Assembly: GCA_030867875.1 (NCBI GenBank)
Contig: JAOWCC010000577.1
Coordinates: 86,037,740 to 86,101,739, forward strand
DNA: 64,000 bases
Origin: Actinernus sp. WN-2022
Taxonomy: Eukaryota > Cnidaria > Anthozoa > Actiniaria > Actinernidae
Direction: 5' to 3'
Under the pieces are notes generated by a model. It worked only from the letters and a program-made list of their open reading frames with translations, ran no database searches and had not been told where the DNA came from. Made by a program: the position numbers and the translations under genes. Shown piece after piece: positions 23,443 to 34,751 of the stretch. Each line of letters opens with the position of its first letter. Position 1 is the stretch's first letter.

Positions 23443-23538
23443 ACGGCAAACAAGTTGTAGAAAAATCGACAATCGATTGGAGGTGTAAGCAGGTTTACCT
23501 CCAATCGATTGTCGATTTTTCTACAACTTGTTTGCCGT
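23443..23538. mobile_element. Perfect 42-bp-arm hairpin
   Basis: Arms at 23443-23484 and 23497-23538 are exact reverse complements around a 12-base loop. The word ACCTCCAATCGATTGTCGAT in the arm recurs at 30905-30924 inside another MITE. No target duplication was found. Confidence 0.85.
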
Positions 23539-23680
23539 ACCGATCACGTACAAGTGCCTTTTAATATACGAAGGCCGTCCAGCACAACTACGTAAATTGA
23601 ATTCCTGCAAAGGGTCCATTCCCCACTGATCATTCCCCAATGATGAAAAGTAATAACAACGAACATTTTTCACCACTTTT

Positions 23681-23838
23681 AAGTACTATTTCAAACAGGA
23701 ATTGTAGTGTTTTATCAGGGGTTCCAAATATTTCGAAAACAAATGAAACCCGAAAGGCGTAGTCTCGATGGTTTTGTTGTTTTTGAAATATTTGGAATCC
23801 CCTGATGAAACACGAACAATGAGTGTTTGAAATGACTT
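23681..23838. mobile_element. Hairpin MITE
   Basis: Arms begin AAGTACTATTTCAAAC on the left and end GTTTGAAATGACTT on the right. They pair strongly through TATCAGGGG(T)TTCCAAATATTT, and the loop lies near 23755-23768. Moderately diverged. Confidence 0.75.
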
Positions 23839-23976
23839 CTCATACGAATGGCTAACATTTACGTACGCTTCTTTTCAAACATCATTAGCAAGTATTTTTT
23901 AGTGTTTGACTGTTGTATATAATTATTCCATAGATGGCTTATTATTCGTTTTTGCTGGCAGTGATTTCAACTAGTG

Positions 23977-24046
23977 TACTCAGTAGTTTAGTGGCCAAGA
24001 GTTACTACAAGCAGTCGGAAGGATCGAGGTTCGAACTCCAGTTGAA
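23977..24046 (+). repeat. tRNA-like pol III promoter relic
   Basis: TAGTTTAGTGG near 23983 resembles an A box and GGTTCGAACTCC near 24029 fits a B box. No closed cloverleaf was found. Possibly a SINE head or a tRNA pseudogene. Confidence 0.35.
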
Positions 24047-24049
24047 GCA

Positions 24050-25417
24050 CACTTTTTCTTTCGATGTCGTTCTTTACTTCTTCACTTCTTTTCATGAATT
24101 ATTAATGAGTTTGATCGCGAATTATGATTCAAAAGAAATAATGTGAAACATGCAGGGTTCATACTACAGATCAAAAACAATGCACTGGTATGAAGTTTAA
24201 ATGCACAGAAACATTGTTTCATTTGATGCCACATTTCTTTTATAAATTCGAACTATTTTGCGAAGCATAGGAACGAGTAATTGCGATGGGGGAATAATGG
24301 CTTCTGAGCTGGAACCAGTTTACGTTTTACTACAACACTGGCCAATTTAAAACCTTGAACATTCTGAGGAGTAGATTTTTTTCCTTCAAATAATGAAGAA
24401 AAACAAATCCCGTGGAGGGTATGGATATTTTCACATAAACTGCAAAGCAGTTCTGTTAAAAATACTTAATCTCGTATCCACGAGTTGGGAGCCCTAGTCT
24501 AGGAGTTCGAGTAGTCGGATGCAAACTATGAATATGTGTATATGTTCGCATATACGCGATTTAATTTATTGCTGAAACAGGTTCTGTAATAAAAATTTAG
24601 CAGTCTTTCGCGGTGATTTGATATCATGCTATTATTAATAATCCTTTAATTTTCATTTGATACCAACGCAATGAAAATTTCATATATATTTCAAATTTCC
24701 GCATGAGGTATGGTTTACCATTTGAAAAGAAAACTATTATTTAAACGGTGTTTTACTGCAGGAACCGGATCTCAAACAAATATCGCCGCGATAAAATAGA
24801 GTAGTTTTGTAAACAATAAAAAACATAATCAAATATGTCAGCGAATAAAAATGTATCGGTAGTAAAAGGTATGGTCAGATGACAGAAGCGGTCGCCGACT
24901 TTGTAAACTAATCGAAGGTTAGATAAGAGAGGCAATTGAGAAAAGCTATACTGAGAACAAAGACTGAAAACATATAGAACATATCATTTAAAGTGCATAC
25001 GAGCCCTAGCCAGTTGTTATCGATTTAAATGTCAAAGTGGAAAAAAAGACAGAAAAAAACAACACATTTCAATATTAAGGAATCAAAATTTCAATGACAT
25101 CACCAAGTCGCAATTCACTCTTTTCACGAGGTGGCCATCTTGAATTCAAAGCGAGGCAATCTGCTGTAACTCGTTCTGATATCCCGCTCAGTGCGAGGCT
25201 AACCTAGCAAAACCAAAGGATTGCCTCACTTTTACTATTGTACTGATTTACATGATAAGGAAATAACTCTCTCTCTGTCTAGATTCGCAGACTCAGTAGT
25301 GCAATCTTATCTCGCGATTACTCTAAAATATACTTATAACCCAACATTTTGCTATTTTGCTACATTATAGTAGTTCCTGACAAGCTATAGGTCAAAGACA
25401 ATTTTATGTAACTATAT
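24050..25417. other. No gene recognised
   Basis: AT-rich DNA. Short open frames, such as 24753-24935 minus, show nothing recognisable. Confidence 0.5.
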
Positions 25418-25464
25418 ATGCGGCCGCCATGTTGGTATCCCGTTTTGGGACACCATATGGCGGC
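25418..25464. repeat. Short GC-rich hairpin
   Basis: GGCCGCCATGTTGGTATCCC pairs imperfectly with GGGACACCATATGGCGGCC across a GTTTT loop. It includes a NotI-type GCGGCCGC and a GCCGCCAT box, the complement of ATGGCGGC. Confidence 0.55.
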
Positions 25465-25518
25465 CTCAAGAACTTAGAAGAAATTAAGTTGAAATTGCCA
25501 ATAGTATTATTAGATTTC

Positions 25519-25990
25519 ACCAGAAGTCCATAACGAGAAGTGTCCATCTAGGTAGCGGCCCATCAGTTTACAGAGTAGTCTATATATAGAAATGCTAATC
25601 TCAAATTTCGCGGGCAAAAAGTGGCGGACATTGGGTCAGATCACAGGAAGCCCAGGCTTGTGAGGTCAAAATTATAAGACTTTGTGTGGGAATTTGCGAT
25701 TGTAAAATGTCTCGGTATATATTTCACTAAAGTAAATATGACTTGCCTGAAGAGTAGTTGGTATCCTTCATGCTCTCTGGTGGCAATTTCAAGGGATTTC
25801 CACGGATTTTAACCCTCACTTTCCACTTCTACTACTTCTTTCCCTCCCACCTAGAAAAAAGGGAAGAATCCAGTTTTTCACAGATCTAGTTATTCACTAT
25901 CATAAGTCCATAAGCAGAAGTCTCAAATCATACTGGGTCTTGGCCCATCAGTTTACGGTATAATCTATTTTTAGAAAACGATGCTCACTA
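25519..25990 (+). repeat. Two diverged direct repeats
   Basis: The segment near 25519-25605 recurs near 25905-25990. Both contain AAGTCCATAA, GAAGT and GGCCCATCAGTTTAC, followed by TAGTCTAT- or TAATCTAT-type sequence. About 300 bases of non-coding DNA separate them. Confidence 0.55.
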
Positions 25991-26115
25991 AAACAATACC
26001 CAAGAGTATTGCACCTAATTGCACCAGCAATTCTGATTGGTCCAAAACATGAAAGCTTTTGTTTTAATGAGACAACTAATTTTGTGTTTATAAAAGAAAC
26101 ATGGCTGCCAAATAT

Positions 26116-26144
26116 AATATACGAAATGTATATTATATTCAGTA
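26116..26144. repeat. Small AT hairpin
   Basis: AATATAATATAC and GTATATTATATT are perfect 12-base arms around GAAAT. The hairpin abuts the tail of the LINE end that follows. Confidence 0.6.
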
Positions 26145-26500
26145 ATAATAATAATAACGGCTTTATTTACCGAGAGTCTCCCAGATGAGCTCCCGCTCTT
26201 GGAGCAATTGTACTTAACAAATTAAATATGTTTCAATAAAAAGAAAAGTAAAAAAGGGAAGGAAGGAGACTCGACAAGTCATCTCGAACTCACACACATT
26301 CGATTGACAAAAATGGGAAAATCACGTTCCCTCACATTCAAACTCCGCCAGTGCACAGACAGATACATTTCCGTTCTTCTGACGCCCGTCACCCGTAGAA
26401 ACAGTCTTTCAGCGAGATTCTAAACCCAGAAGAAGTCAGTCAAGGTACATTAGAAAGCAGATTAGATGCCCGACCGCGGAGATCTGGCTAAATGATCGAA
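26142..26500 (-). mobile_element. LINE 3' end, minus strand
   Basis: On the minus strand the element ends GGTAAATAAAGCCG followed by TTATTATTATTA, a LINE-style AATAAA plus microsatellite tail. The upstream part (26200-26500) has no clear reading frame, so the start is a guess. Confidence 0.5.
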
Positions 26501-26511
26501 GAGCCGTTGGA

Positions 26512-26846
26512 ATGTCAAATTCGCCCTATGGGAGGTTCGGTGGATCTCAATGGTTAGATATATTAAATTCACACCACCGGTGTGTGGACAAAAATGGATC
26601 GCCAATCAACCTCGTTCTCAGGATCTTCTCGGCCAGATCGAAGATGGCGGCTCTGGCGCGGCCGCGTCTGGCGGCTCCGTTTGGCGCGAAATATCTGCTT
26701 TCTTACGATACCTTGACTGGAGCAACTGCAGAATACTTGGCGCTGTCCCTGCAGTAACATTTAATCAAATCTTTCGTACTATTTTAAAAGTAATAACACA
26801 CATTAATTGCCTTACTTCTTGCCCAAAACACTCACATCAACCGTAG
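26512..26846 (+). other. CpG-rich patch with AAGATGGCGGC box
   Basis: Overlapping open frames (26512-26757, 26550-26846) cover a CpG-rich patch at 26635-26700 with AAGATGGCGGC at 26641 and GCGGCCGC. The box fits a YY1-type site. The proteins match nothing I recognise. More likely a transposon promoter or MITE than a coding exon. Confidence 0.35.
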
Positions 26847-26849
26847 TCC

Positions 26850-27700
26850 ATTATATTCCTGTAGATGGCACCGAATGAGAACCAACAATTTTAAGTCTGC
26901 CGTCATGTCAGTCACATCGTCTTGACCTTTATCGATCTCAACCACGAAACCAATTTCTTCAAATGCAGGATTATTCTTGTCCCTTGTTCTTCGCCACTCT
27001 TTCAAAATCTTCATTGCCCATTTTATATTTACCGAGCAAGTTGACTTTGGTCAGTGCAGTATTATCTAAAATTCCTTTTCCTCAACGGCACTTTCAGCAT
27101 TGCGAAACGTTCGCTTTGAAGCCAGCCAATCAACATAGTATGGTGAGTATGTCATTCTCTTGAGATGTTCGTCTTTGTCTATGAATTCGCAGGCGGTGAT
27201 TACTCGAATATTTGAATGGCATTGTGAATACAAAGCTTCAATAGTTCATTATAAGTTTTTGAGGCCGTTTAATAAACTCGCAGCACGTGTTTTATTAGAT
27301 CTAAAACACTAAACCCGTTACGCCCTTCACGAGCAATTCGTGCGCCAATCTAATCAAAATTTGAAACATGAAATGCGGGCATTTTGTGAAGTAATTATTA
27401 TTTGATTCTTTCGCGCTATATTTGCGTGGTGAAATCCGTGTATATAGACCTCATTCATAATGGCCGCCACCTAATTTGCATAAATTGGAAGATTAATGTG
27501 CACAGAGAAACTCAGTTGCTACCGACATGAAAGATCGTACCTAAATTAGTTATTGACCACAGTTTGAAAGCAATGTTTCAAATTGCTGTTATTGGCATTT
27601 TAACTGAAGAAAATACACGAAAGCGATGCTGTAAAGGCCTACATGGTTTTTCTCATACAAATCTCTCTAATTTCAAATTGCTGTAACTTTACAGCCTTTT
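26850..27700. other. No gene recognised
   Basis: Short open frames at 26832-27014 (-) and 26963-27163 (+) have no family features. I see no repeat here. Confidence 0.5.
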
Positions 27701-28233
27701 ATGCTACAACACTCAAATTCTCGGCACCAACAAAACCTGGATCGGATCGGCTCGAACCGGATCGGACCGGATCACGGATCGTATCGGATCACGGCTCGGA
27801 TCACATATATTATGATTTCCCACCAAAGAAATCGATCACAGGGCCGTTTTATCGGTTCGGTATTTTGCTCGAGGGTTTACCTATCCTTCAAGTCAAGATT
27901 TAAAGACGGGATTTCGAGTCAGGCTTTAGGGTTTAAGTGTACTCGCATACTGTCGTGGGGATTTATGTCCAATCACCCAGATCACCGATCCATAAATCAA
28001 AGTATATCAGGGACATGGTGAAACGGTAAGTGTACCAGCAGACATTCGCATACATTTAAAGCTTGGATGATAATTTGACAGGAATTTTTACAATGTGAGT
28101 TCCAGTTTAACTTTCTAAATGTTTATTTTTTCTCCACATTACAGGGGAATCGATCCAGGAGTGTTAACAGCGCGACTGGTCTAGACAGCAAAAGCGCTGA
28201 GGTCGTATTCAAACGAGTACTCGAGTTTAGGGA

Positions 28234-28310
28234 AGCGTCACATATTGATTTTTCCACGAGAAACGTTCAGTTTCGGAGCGATCGGAGCGATTTATCGATT
28301 TTTAGGCGCC
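28234..28310 (+). repeat. GGGAAGCGTCACAT MITE, copy 1
   Basis: AGGGAAGCGTCACATATTGA then TTTTTCCACGAGAAACGTTC. The family recurs at 31125-31224 (-) and 33667-33772 (+). This copy lacks a clean second arm, although ATTTATCGATTTTT follows. Confidence 0.65.
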
Positions 28311-29027
28311 CATTGCGCATGCGCAATCTAGCCTTATGTAGTACTGAAGTTGGGACTATATATGTCCCGGCATCAACCAATAAGTGACAATAGAACTCAG
28401 GGGGGTAGTGTTGAGTCAGGCGAGGAAAGCTGAAGAATAAAGATCTGTGTTATTATTCTTTTGTTAATATATTCGACAACAGAACAGGCATTAGTTTTAT
28501 TGCAAGTAAAAAGGTTTCGATGTGTTGGCTCTTCGTTGTTTCTCGAATAGAAATATTATTTTAACGAAAAGCCCGAGGGACACCGGCCGTTTGCCAATAA
28601 ACGTAACAACTAAATCATGAGATATGACTTGACAACGCGGCCTTCGGCACCTTTCCTTCGGTGAGACTCACGGAAGAATAATCGGTGAGAATTTTGTCCT
28701 GCTTTGCTTTCATGTTCGTTCTCTTGTCAAACTTACATTTGCATACACAGCCTTAGAATATCTACGGTCAAGAGACGCAAAGCTCGGCACACTAAAATCT
28801 TTTAGAGCTGTTTTTAACCTGTTTTGAGTCTTGTGTCTCTCCAGTCACTGTCGTATTGGCAGGCGTAATAGCAAACTTGAAAAGCTTATAAAGAAACATA
28901 AAGGAATATAAGGTAATATATAAAAAGCTGTTTTCAAACTCTGTGAACGAGACAAGCTATTGCTAAACCAGAAGCTGACATTCAAGTGAAGTGAACTGAC
29001 GAAGGTACGTGTCCAAACTGAATCAAT

Positions 29028-29300
29028 ATGGGAAATGTCTTGTGCACTATTGATGGGGTGCAATCCATCCCCAGAGATTCAAATAACAAAGATGTGGTCG
29101 CCATGTTGGATGAACTAACAAGAGAAGCTAACGAGAAATCCTTTGAAAAAGGGAACCAAGATGGCGGCGATGACGTGCACCCCAGCAATAGCAAATATAA
29201 AGGGCTGTTATTGGAATGCATTCGATGTATTGGAATGCATTCGATGCAAGTTTTGGAGTACTATGGTGTTATTGTTTTACATACGATTGAAGGTGAATAA
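29028..29300 (+). CDS. Candidate 90-codon ORF, unknown
   Basis: The frame starts Met-Gly-Asn-Val-Leu-Cys, which would fit N-myristoylation, and is hydrophilic and acidic in the middle. It includes an AAGATGGCGGC box (29158-29168) read in frame and a 17-base direct repeat (ATTGGAATGCATTCGAT near 29212 and 29229), both more typical of repeats than of a gene. No family recognised. Confidence 0.25.
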   Translation: MGNVLCTIDGVQSIPRDSNNKDVVAMLDELTREANEKSFEKGNQDGGDDVHPSNSKYKGLLLECIRCIGMHSMQVLEYYGVIVLHTIEGE

Positions 29301-29551
29301 GTGCAGCTCTTCTCAAAGTAGAACTCGAATCGAATTGAACTAAGATTTTTCACCGTGAAAGCGACATGTGAAATCTCTCAACCTCAAATAAACCTACAAA
29401 ACTTTGCCGCGAAAGTCCGTACAAGAGCCGCTTAATCGGAATATTTGTAGTTTATTTCTAGTAAATAAGTTGATCGTTAAATAGACAAACGGCCCGGGCA
29501 ACCCATCGAAAACTTTAGTTTTAATAGTAGCTGATCGTTAACAGAGAAATA

Positions 29552-29657
29552 CCCTGCGAGCAGAGCCTTATTTTCTTTGGTTTTCTAATCTCCTTCCACG
29601 GAGAGCGAAGTTGAAGGAGATTAGAAAACCGAAGAAAATAAGGCTCTGCTCGCAGGG
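29552..29657. mobile_element. 45-bp-arm hairpin MITE
   Basis: Arms at 29552-29596 and 29613-29657 pair with one mismatch around a 16-base loop. They begin CCCTGCGAGCAGAGCC. ACAGAGAAA occurs just outside on both sides (29541-29549 and 29660-29668), a candidate target duplication with a slight offset. Confidence 0.8.
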
Positions 29658-29703
29658 AAACAGAGAAACGACACTTTGCCGTAAAGGGAAACACATTGAA
29701 GTG

Positions 29704-30255
29704 TTAAAGTGCAATTAACCTCTTTTGCGATTTTTATACATATGAAACTTTGAAAGGTTTTGAGTACTTCTGCGAAGAAATTTTTGGCTTACAAAGAATA
29801 CTTTATGTTCTAGGCTTGTTTGAAATGGTAAAAAAAATGACCTTTCCTGACCCATGACCGCGTAAGAAAAAGCCTGGGTCGATTCTGGATCTTACGTCAT
29901 CTAATTCATTCGACTTTGCAATAAGTTGAATAAATGTTTAGCATTTTGTCTAAAATAACTGTTTTCTTTGCTAACAACTCACAGACTGTATAAATTCTCT
30001 ATATATCGATGTTGTTGTGGTAGAAAGGCGCCATGGAGAATAATGCATTAATGAAGTGACGTATATAAGATCCAGAATCGACCCAGGCTTTTTCTTACGC
30101 GGTCATGGGTCAGGAAAGGTCAAATTTTCACCATTTCAAACAAGCCTAGAACATAGAATATTCTCTGTGAGCCAAAAATTTCTTCGCAGAAGTACTCAAA
30201 ACCTTTCAAAGTTTCATATGTATAAAAATTGCAAAAGGGGTTAGGTACACTTTAA
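29704..30255. mobile_element. 552-bp palindromic MITE flanked by TTAA
   Basis: Arms of about 195 bp (29704-29900 and 30051-30255) are diverged reverse complements, with blocks such as GGTCATGGGTCAGGAAAGG and GATTCTGGATCTTA. Both ends read TTAA next to AGTG. A TTAA duplication is the signature of piggyBac and Kolobok superfamilies. No transposase is inside. Confidence 0.8.
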
Positions 30256-30317
30256 TACCGCGAATAAAGTTTGAAGTAAACATGCCAGCGAGGGAAAGGG
30301 AAACACATCGAAGGCAA

Positions 30318-30560
30318 GGAGTACTCTGTAGCAATTAAATAATAGACGTTAAAGGGTAGGCTTGTGAATCAAAAATAGAAGGGGAGGAGTGACCAATAGA
30401 AATTAAATAATCGAAGTGGACAGGTAGGCTATATTGAATCAAAAATATAACGAGAGGGGTAGACCATAGTAATTCCAAACTCAATGGTGTGTGGCCTATA
30501 ATAATTAAATAATACAACAGGAGGGGTACCCTATAATAAAATTAAACAAGGAGAGGTTAC
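30318..30560 (+). repeat. Diverged ~70-bp tandem repeat
   Basis: Units share GGGGTAG or GGAGTGACC, then ATAG, AATTAAATAAT, and GAATCAAAAATA. About three and a half copies, strongly diverged. Confidence 0.55.
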
Positions 30561-30637
30561 CAAAATTTATATCCTCAAAAAATATAATAATGGTCGCCGA
30601 TGTTCGCATTGCGGACCTATTTCTTTATGGAGCATAC

Positions 30638-30742
30638 GCCATATATGATTTTGCGGTAATTGGAATCATCAAAACCACGGGCTCAATTTATGTTGGTTGA
30701 AACCGCTGATCGAAGTTATTGAAGGCGTAGAAAACTGCGTAG
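30638..30742 (+). repeat. Dispersed repeat shared with 36.6 kb
   Basis: CCACGGGCTCAATTTATGTT, then GGTTGA, ACCGCTGATC and AAGTTATTGAAGGCG recur in the same orientation at 36606-36703, immediately upstream of the decayed OTU/DDE gene. This copy has an extra GGAATCATCAAA. Confidence 0.8.
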
Positions 30743-30772
30743 CGGCTAGGGGGACGTCGGAATGCCGCAGGC

Positions 30773-31045
30773 AATAGGCCCTTTGCAGCTAACAAATCAC
30801 GTGGTTGTACTGGAAAGCAAAACAATTCTGACTTCATTTATTTAAAGGCCTTGTACGAGATTGGTATTGATATTAGCAAAACCTGTTTGTAAATGCTATT
30901 TTCTACCTCCAATCGATTGTCGATCTTTCTAAAACAGCGTTTTTAAAGATAGCTTGCTCTCCAGCATCCATGTGGTCACGAGCTCAATTCATTCGTTAAC
31001 GAAGTATTATATCAGCACGTGACTGTTAGCTGCAAAGGGCCTATT
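30773..31045. mobile_element. 273-bp MITE with 32-bp terminal repeats
   Basis: AATAGGCCCTTTGCAGCTAA at the left end is mirrored by the right end at 31014-31045, including the CACGTG-like inner part. The interior holds the CCTCCAATCGATTGTCGAT word seen in the 23.4-kb hairpin. No target duplication is evident. Confidence 0.8.
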
Positions 31046-31124
31046 ACATTAATTAATAAGGACCTGATCAAATATGCAAGACATGAGGTTACTGAATTAT
31101 GCATATGTGATTGTTACTGAAAAC

Positions 31125-31224
31125 TATCGATTTTTTCACGGAGAAACGTCACAAGTCAAAACCCACCCCCAAACTTCGCTGGACGTTTCTCGTGGAAAAA
31201 TCGATATGTGACGCTTCCCTTAGC
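31125..31224 (-). mobile_element. GGGAAGCGTCACAT MITE, copy 2
   Basis: Arms TCGATTTTTTCACGGAGAAA near 31128 and TTTCTCGTGGAAAAATCGA near 31187 flank a short A/C-rich core. Its outer GTGACGCTTCCCTTA matches the other copies in reverse. Confidence 0.7.
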
Positions 31225-31910
31225 AGGGCTAGGAAACGGCCAAACAAAAAGGGAACCAGTTCAGGGAAGATAATATTGTGTATTATCCATGATTTTCTCT
31301 TTATTTTTGTGGAAGAATTAAACTGTTTGGAGCCCTTTCATAGCCTTTGAAAAATGTTTAGGTCGCATTTTCGACATGCCGGACTAAGCTTCATAGAATT
31401 GAACTACTGACTCACACCACGAAAGGTTTCACTTGAAATTCGGGGGAAACGCCGGAGGAAATGACTGTCAAAGGGCAAAATATAAAGATAAACATATGTA
31501 TTTTATACTTAGCTGTCAAAGCAAAAAAATAAAATGTGATATATAAACGAAACGGGCCGTAATTGTTGTGGGGGAAAAATATAATTCAACCGTAAATGTG
31601 ATCCGATCCGATCCGGTCCGGTCCGATCCAGGTTTTGTTGGTGCCGTCAAATTCTACAGAATCACCAATGTTGGTATGCTCTTTCGCATGGCAAGGATGT
31701 TGTTTGTCATACATTGAACATGTAGCTAAACTGTTAAACTACAGAGACCACGCCCTTATGAATTAGGTGTATCCGCCGGTCCTTTCGGTCGGGTTGTTGT
31801 TCTCTCTCTAGGAATTTTTCTTTAGAAAATGAAAGGTAAATGTGTGATCTGTCAAAGATAAAGTAGCTTTAGGTTCGTACATTTGACAACATTTTCTGTC
31901 GAGCAGCGTA

Positions 31911-33193
31911 AGGTTATCGTATAGCTTCAGAGCCGGAAGATTGCGTTACATATTTTGATTGACAGCTCATACACCACATCAAATCGTCAAGAGCATTTAA
32001 CCGTAGCTAAGCGCTGGAGTCGTTGTTTACCGTTCAGTTCGGAGTTCGGAGTGTTGTCAGCGTTCTATCGAATCTTTTCTCACATAAATATGTCATCGTG
32101 ACGTAAATTCGAAGCGTATTCGCTAAAATTATCCGTAGATGTCTTCTTCAAAACAAGTATCTGGTCCTTGGAGTTCAAGAAAGAGGAAAAAATCAAAGAA
32201 ATGTTCGAAATTATATATTCTTATTACCACTGGCTAAACTATTTTGTTGTACATTAGGCCGCTTGATTCCTCTTAAGTATTTCTACAATAACATGCCCAA
32301 TCTCTGACATTTTCCGGAGCATATATTCACGGGCTGATTCTTCGGGTAATTTATCTGTCCTCGTGCTTTTCTTTCGCGTCTTCCGCGTCCGTTTGGTCTA
32401 CTTTGGTTTTGCGCGCCTTCTTCTTGTCTTTAGCTGGTTTATCCTTTGCCGTTGCAATTGCCGGTTTATTCTTGGTTTTGCCCACAATGAAGAGTGATTG
32501 AATACGCGAAACTAACTCAACTGAGCGCGAAGACCTTTGATTGTGTTGCTTTCATGCCGCTGAGAAATTGGTGGGAAGTTTTGACTGTGACTGATTAAAC
32601 ATCATTGGCTGCTTTTTATAGAAGGTGTTTGATTGCTGTGAAAGAGGCGGGGCACCAAAATCAGTCTCGCCGGCCGGCTAAAACTTTTCAGAGCGTTTTC
32701 TTGACTTTCTATTTTCGTTCTAAACATGGTTTGAAAAAAGCTCCAACTCGACGCGAATTTGTGCGAATTACTTCAAATTTTCACAGATTGTTCGCAATTT
32801 ATATCAGCTAAAAGACAGTGTTGGCGATTTTTTTTTTTAAAAGAGAGACGCTGAGAGCGATTCCCGCATTTATACTTGGATGCGCGTTAGCAGTTTCACG
32901 AAGATTAAATATCTTCAGAACGGCTTCGAATTTCCACAATCGCCGACACAGTTTCGTAAACAAGGTATGTGGGAGTCCAGAAAAGCAAACAGATCTTAAA
33001 TTCATTAAATCGCTTGTTAGGAAAAGAAGTTTATTTAAAACTCGCACTTTTATCAAAATTGTAAACCTTAGGTATATCGTTGTAGCCAATTTTATAAGCT
33101 TTAAAATGAGGTATACTTTATCTAAATACGACGAATATTCGAGACGCTACTTAATTTTATCCGGAACAGTACCCTGAAGGTATACGATAACCT
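31911..33193. mobile_element. 1.28-kb element with TA target sites
   Basis: The 20-bp ends AGGTTATCGTATAGCTTCAG (left) and its near-perfect mirror (right) are flanked by TA on both sides, as in Tc1/mariner-type and related transposons. The right half recurs inverted at 52747-53375. No DDE motif was found. A lysine-rich reading frame lies inside on the minus strand. Confidence 0.65.
32351..32545 (-). CDS. Lys-rich partial ORF, unknown
   Basis: An open minus-strand frame without a Met start ends at TAA (32351-32353). Its last 40 or so residues are rich in Lys, Ala, Asp and Thr, with runs such as KPAKDKKKARKTK, like a histone-tail or nucleolar-type basic stretch. It lies inside the TA-flanked element. 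It may be an exon remnant or the tail of an element protein. Confidence 0.25.
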   Translation of the reverse strand, partial: HNQRSSRSVELVSRIQSLFIVGKTKNKPAIATAKDKPAKDKKKARKTKVDQTDAEDAKEKHEDR

Positions 33194-33666
33194 TAAATGA
33201 TGTTTTTGAAAAAGAGGCGCATTGGCGATCAGTTTAGTTGTCTCGATCGCTCGGAATAATCTTAGACTCAGTCATTTTGTCGACTGTCGAGGTAAAAAGC
33301 AAGTTATAGGGTTTTGATGCATGGAGAAGGGCACGGGAAGTGATGACTGCGGAACGGAGAATGAGCAGACTGATCATCTTCGTACCTGTGTGGGTAATTT
33401 TTTTTCACTGGAATCATTACCTGTTGTTGTGCTTTTAAGCCTTCTTAATATATTTGTAGATCTGGTACATTTGATTGATTGTTCTAAACATGCACAGCCG
33501 TATTATAGATCTTGATTGTATTTGGAAAAAAATGGTTAAATACTCTTTCCCTGGATAAACATATACTACATAAAGAAATTATTGGATTTGATGTTTCTTT
33601 TGTAATAAAGAAAAGATTGAATGAAAGCCTCAAATATTCTGATTTCAGCTATGAATGTGGCAATTA

Positions 33667-33772
33667 AGGGAAGCGTCACATATTGATTTTTCCACAAGAA
33701 ACGTCCAGCGAAGTCACACCCCCCCCCACCCCCCCTAAGAAACGTCAGAGATTTATCGATTTTTTTTCAAAA
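33667..33772 (+). mobile_element. GGGAAGCGTCACAT MITE, copy 3
   Basis: AAGGGAAGCGTCACATATTG, then TTTTTCCACAAGAAACGTCC, a C-rich core at 33717-33737, AAGAAACGTCAGAG and ATCGATTTTTTTT. Closest to copy 2 in layout. Confidence 0.7.
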
Positions 33773-34357
33773 GTCATAGGCTACCTCTTTTCATTCATGT
33801 TCGCCATTTTATTCCAACTTAAACAACTTGTCACAACCTCTGGGTCCCAGAGTGGAACGTTGAATTCATCATGAAACCTTTGAATTCACTGCTATCTATG
33901 ACAGTGAGTTCTCAAAAACTTAGGATATTAGATGCGATATCTGTGGGACAACGGCAATCTGCCATTTCTCTTCAGGGGTCTTTACATATCGTCGCAGATA
34001 ACGTTTTAATACTTAACACGTGCTCCCTAGGGAAAGCAACCCGTGCACAATATTGCGACGTCCATCCGGTAAATAAATTTAAATGACTCAAATAGTCCAG
34101 TGTTTATTGGTTTAAACAAGATCTCGGCCAACTTTAGATGTGGAGCGATCCCACCCACCCTTTCGCAAGAGCAACTTTTGCCTTCCTCCAGTCTCCTCCG
34201 TCTTATAGATTAGGTGAGTCGGAGGCATATAGCACTAAACAATCAACAGAATCGAATATAATCGTGCTAACGTCCGCAATTTTTTGATCAGCGTAAAAAA
34301 ATACCCGAAAGTTCCTTTGACTAAGGGGTTCCACAATGATACCATCCCACAATTTGT

Positions 34358-34545
34358 CTAGTTCACTTTGACCTTTCTTCCAATGGAATCATCACATACA
34401 TCCTGTACAATTCGAATTTCATTCCTGTCAACGTCTGCAAGCTCCCCGTCCTCTGGAAAGTAGACGCGATAGATCTCCTCTGTCTTCTGAACTACTACCC
34501 CCGTGAACCACTTCTCAGCAGGAGTTCCAGCGTCATACAAAACAT
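34358..34545 (-). pseudogene. Tudor/agenet-like C-terminal domain
   Basis: The segment has EKWFTGVVV, then YRVYFPEDGE and RNEIR. This order is that of Tudor, agenet or SGF29-like folds that read modified tails or DNA. It ends at a stop at 34358. About 200 bases of decayed sequence separate it from the zinc finger. Confidence 0.45.
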
Positions 34546-34751
34546 TCGCCCTTTTCCCAGCGAAGTTGTCAGTGCATGGTTCAGTTCTTGGGAGGACTGG
34601 GTCCTAAGGGCTCATCACTACATTCGTTGGTAACAGGCGGTGTATGATCATCTCTCTCTTCTTCTTGCTCAGTGCTGCAAAAATCTCGCTATGGTTGCAG
34701 TGGGGGTTTCCCTTCTTGAAGTATTTGGTGTCCGGCGGGGAATGGTTGTTC

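Larger units (their letters stand above)
27722..31648. repeat. Inverted pair of GGATC-rich ends
   Basis: GGCACCAACAAAACCTGGAT at 27723-27742 leads into a GGATC/CCGGATC-rich run to 27804. The mirror image is at 31597-31646. The two ends, 3.9 kb apart, may mark one large element into which the intervening MITEs later inserted, or two copies of one repeat. Confidence 0.55.
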
